Positions 62,206 to 64,000 of a stretch of 64,000 nt of DNA are shown here, piece by piece (position 1 is the stretch's first letter; each line of letters opens with the position of its first letter). The position numbers were made by a program, and so were the translations under genes. Location: the NCBI RefSeq assembly GCF_024166365.1, contig NC_064842.1, positions 20,121,001-20,185,000 on the forward strand, read 5' to 3'. A model generated the notes under the pieces. That model had not been told where the DNA came from. It saw only the letters and a program-made list of their open reading frames with translations, and searched no databases. This DNA is from Elephas maximus indicus. Lineage: Eukaryota; Chordata; Mammalia; Proboscidea; Elephantidae.

Positions 62206-62464
62206 CTGTTTCCTGCCAAAGATGGAGAAACCCTGGCCTGCCTCACCTCTGCAGTGAATGAAACAGTGTTACTTGGGGCTTAGAATACAGTTGTCACAGC
62301 CTTTGGTCACCAGCTTGATATAAGGGGACTAAATCCATATCCTTGCTCCCCCAGTGATTGAGTGATTGTGAGTAAAGTGTATAATTAACCTCACTGCAGC
62401 CTCTGTCCTCACCTCTAGAGGCAGGGGATAGTATGGTTATCTTTATAATGTGCTGTTGTATTAA

Positions 62465-62675
62465 ACAAGGAGCCCCGGTAGCACAGTGGTTAAAAGCTTA
62501 GCTGCTAACTGAAAGGTCGGCAGTTGGAACCCACCAGCCTCTCTGCAGGAGAAAGATGTGGTAGTCTGTTCCCGTAAAGATTACAGCCTTGGAAACCCTG
62601 TGGGGGCAGTTCTACTCCGTCCTAGGGTCACTATGAGTTGGAATTCACTTGATCACAAAGGGTTTGGTTTTGGTT
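62465..62675 (+). repeat. AfroSINE copy 32 with 11-bp target duplication
   Basis: GGAGCCCCGGTAGCACAGTGG to CACAAAGGGTTTGGTTTTGG, flanked by TGTTGTATTAA (62454-62464 and 62676-62686). Full length. Confidence 0.95.
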
Positions 62676-62686
62676 TGTTGTATTAA

Positions 62687-64000
62687 GTATTTACAATTAA
62701 TCTGTCTAACTCCTAACCATTTGGACTGAGTTCCTGTGAACACATGAACACCAGAAAAAAGAAAAATTAAATCAGTGCAGGTGAACTATTAACAACTAGA
62801 AAACTATAACTAACAGTCTGGCTCTTCACATAATACCTTTAAAAGAATTAGTGGATTTCTCAGTAAACAAGAAGCTAGAATAGGATGAAATACGATTTAA
62901 TTTTTTTCATTTAGAAAAGCCCAGAAAGTAGATTATATATCCACTTAAGAACAATCTGGTCTATAAACAAAGACACTTTCAAACAAGAGGCCAGTCAGAG
63001 TCAAAATATTGGATTGCAGTTATGAGACTATCAAATAACTCGGAAATAGGATCATTCCCATCGTCATTTTTCTGGTTCCTTTTATTATTACAAGTGCTCT
63101 AATAAACTGTAGCCAGAAAGAAAAAAAAAAAAAAAAGACTACTTGGAATTAATGTTGTATGGTATTTTTTTATTTAGCCTGCTGTCTTTTTGAAACACCG
63201 ACTTCCACCTTTTCTGAGCCTTTGATATGGATCAGTTAAACTTGAATGAACAGAGTCTTCTTGTCTCGTTTGCCTTATCCTAATAACAAGAATGGACTGT
63301 GCTTTTTTCCCCCCTTCAGTAGTTTATAAATAGTTCATGTAAAACTGCCCATCACCTATTTATACACACTAAGCTTGTTATTGAAAAATTACACCCCTCA
63401 CACCTCCAGGCCTTTCTGCATCTAAATGAATCACTTTTGCACTTAAATATACATGGCAGGAAAAATCAGCAAATACTAATGTTCAAACCCCAAGGGGGCA
63501 GCCTGCACACAGATGAAAATACAACCGTGCTGTACAGTTTTTGTTGCATGACACCAGGCCTGAAGGAGAAATCCAAATCCTGCGTAAAAGATTTCACTCA
63601 AATCCAAATGCATATGTAAACTCAGAAAAGTCAGTTGAAATTCTGACTTTGTTTCAAACCACGACATAAGATAAACGATGCACAAACCACAGCACATTTT
63701 TGTTAGATCCGCATTTACTTAATAACTCATATCACCAACTTCGCAATCAGATGTGCAGACAGCAAGCAAAAAAAAAAAAAGTTATTTTTAGGAGTCTAGC
63801 CAAGGACCATTTGCTCATTCATGAGAATGTGTTCTTAAAAGGCCAAAGCCAATATATCAAGATAGGCCATTATCTGGGCAATGGCTGCAGGGCCAAACCG
63901 CCTCACAAAGGGAGGGCCATCGACTGCACAGGAACTAGATGAGAGACAACGTGTGGTTAACACAAGCCTATTACTATTATGAGAAAAACAACCAAGAACA
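62687..64000. other. Intergenic, nothing recognised
   Basis: AT-rich, with A-runs at 63121-63136 and 63768-63780. No gene or element supported up to the window edge. Confidence 0.5.

Overview
This is nuclear DNA from a placental mammal, almost certainly an afrotherian and most likely an elephant or close relative. The evidence is about 32 tRNA-derived SINE copies of the AfroSINE type, a family restricted to Afrotheria. Their sense strand starts GGAGCCCTGGTGG and ends GGCAATGGGTTTGGTT. Older eutherian repeats (MIR, L2, MLT1/MLT2 LTRs, Tigger and hAT-Charlie MITEs) are also present. Nothing prokaryotic is here: no operons, CRISPR arrays or insertion sequences.

The window holds one recognisable protein gene, ZBTB18 (ZNF238/RP58), on the minus strand. 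A large terminal coding exon (35779-37361) encodes a BTB/POZ repressor with four C2H2 zinc fingers. A 13-nt coding exon (39723-39735) splices to it with consensus GT..AG sites and gives the 531-residue form; internal Met10 gives the 522-residue form. The 3' UTR runs to about 33722, where an AATAAA and a GU-rich downstream element sit. A compact promoter with E-boxes lies just above exon 1 at about 39.93-40.0 kb. A large CpG island at 41.6-43.4 kb, with CCAAT and GC boxes, a (GCC)9 run and an array of GCAGCTGC palindromes, is probably a second or bidirectional promoter.

Layout: 0-22.6 kb is repeat-rich intergenic DNA (17 AfroSINE copies, L2, MIR, MLT1, Tigger, a hAT MITE) with several nested insertions that can be dated against each other. 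22.6-49.9 kb is almost free of AfroSINEs (one copy at 32.4 kb) and holds ZBTB18, its CpG island and long AT-rich single-copy DNA. This pattern is typical of the regulatory landscape of a developmental transcription factor. 49.9-62.7 kb is again dense in AfroSINEs (14 copies), with an ERVL-type LTR at 57.3 kb. The last 1.3 kb has no recognisable element.

The observations most worth checking are: the layered translation-start architecture of ZBTB18 (a weak first AUG, a strong second AUG, an out-of-frame AUG between them and a start-stop uORF); the palindrome array in the CpG island; E-box clusters at the promoter and in intron 1; a 71-bp orphan exon-like segment at 22160-22230; a perfect 10-bp inverted repeat at 24442-24467; and the SINE desert itself. 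Repeat names are given from memory of consensus sequences and were not checked against a library.
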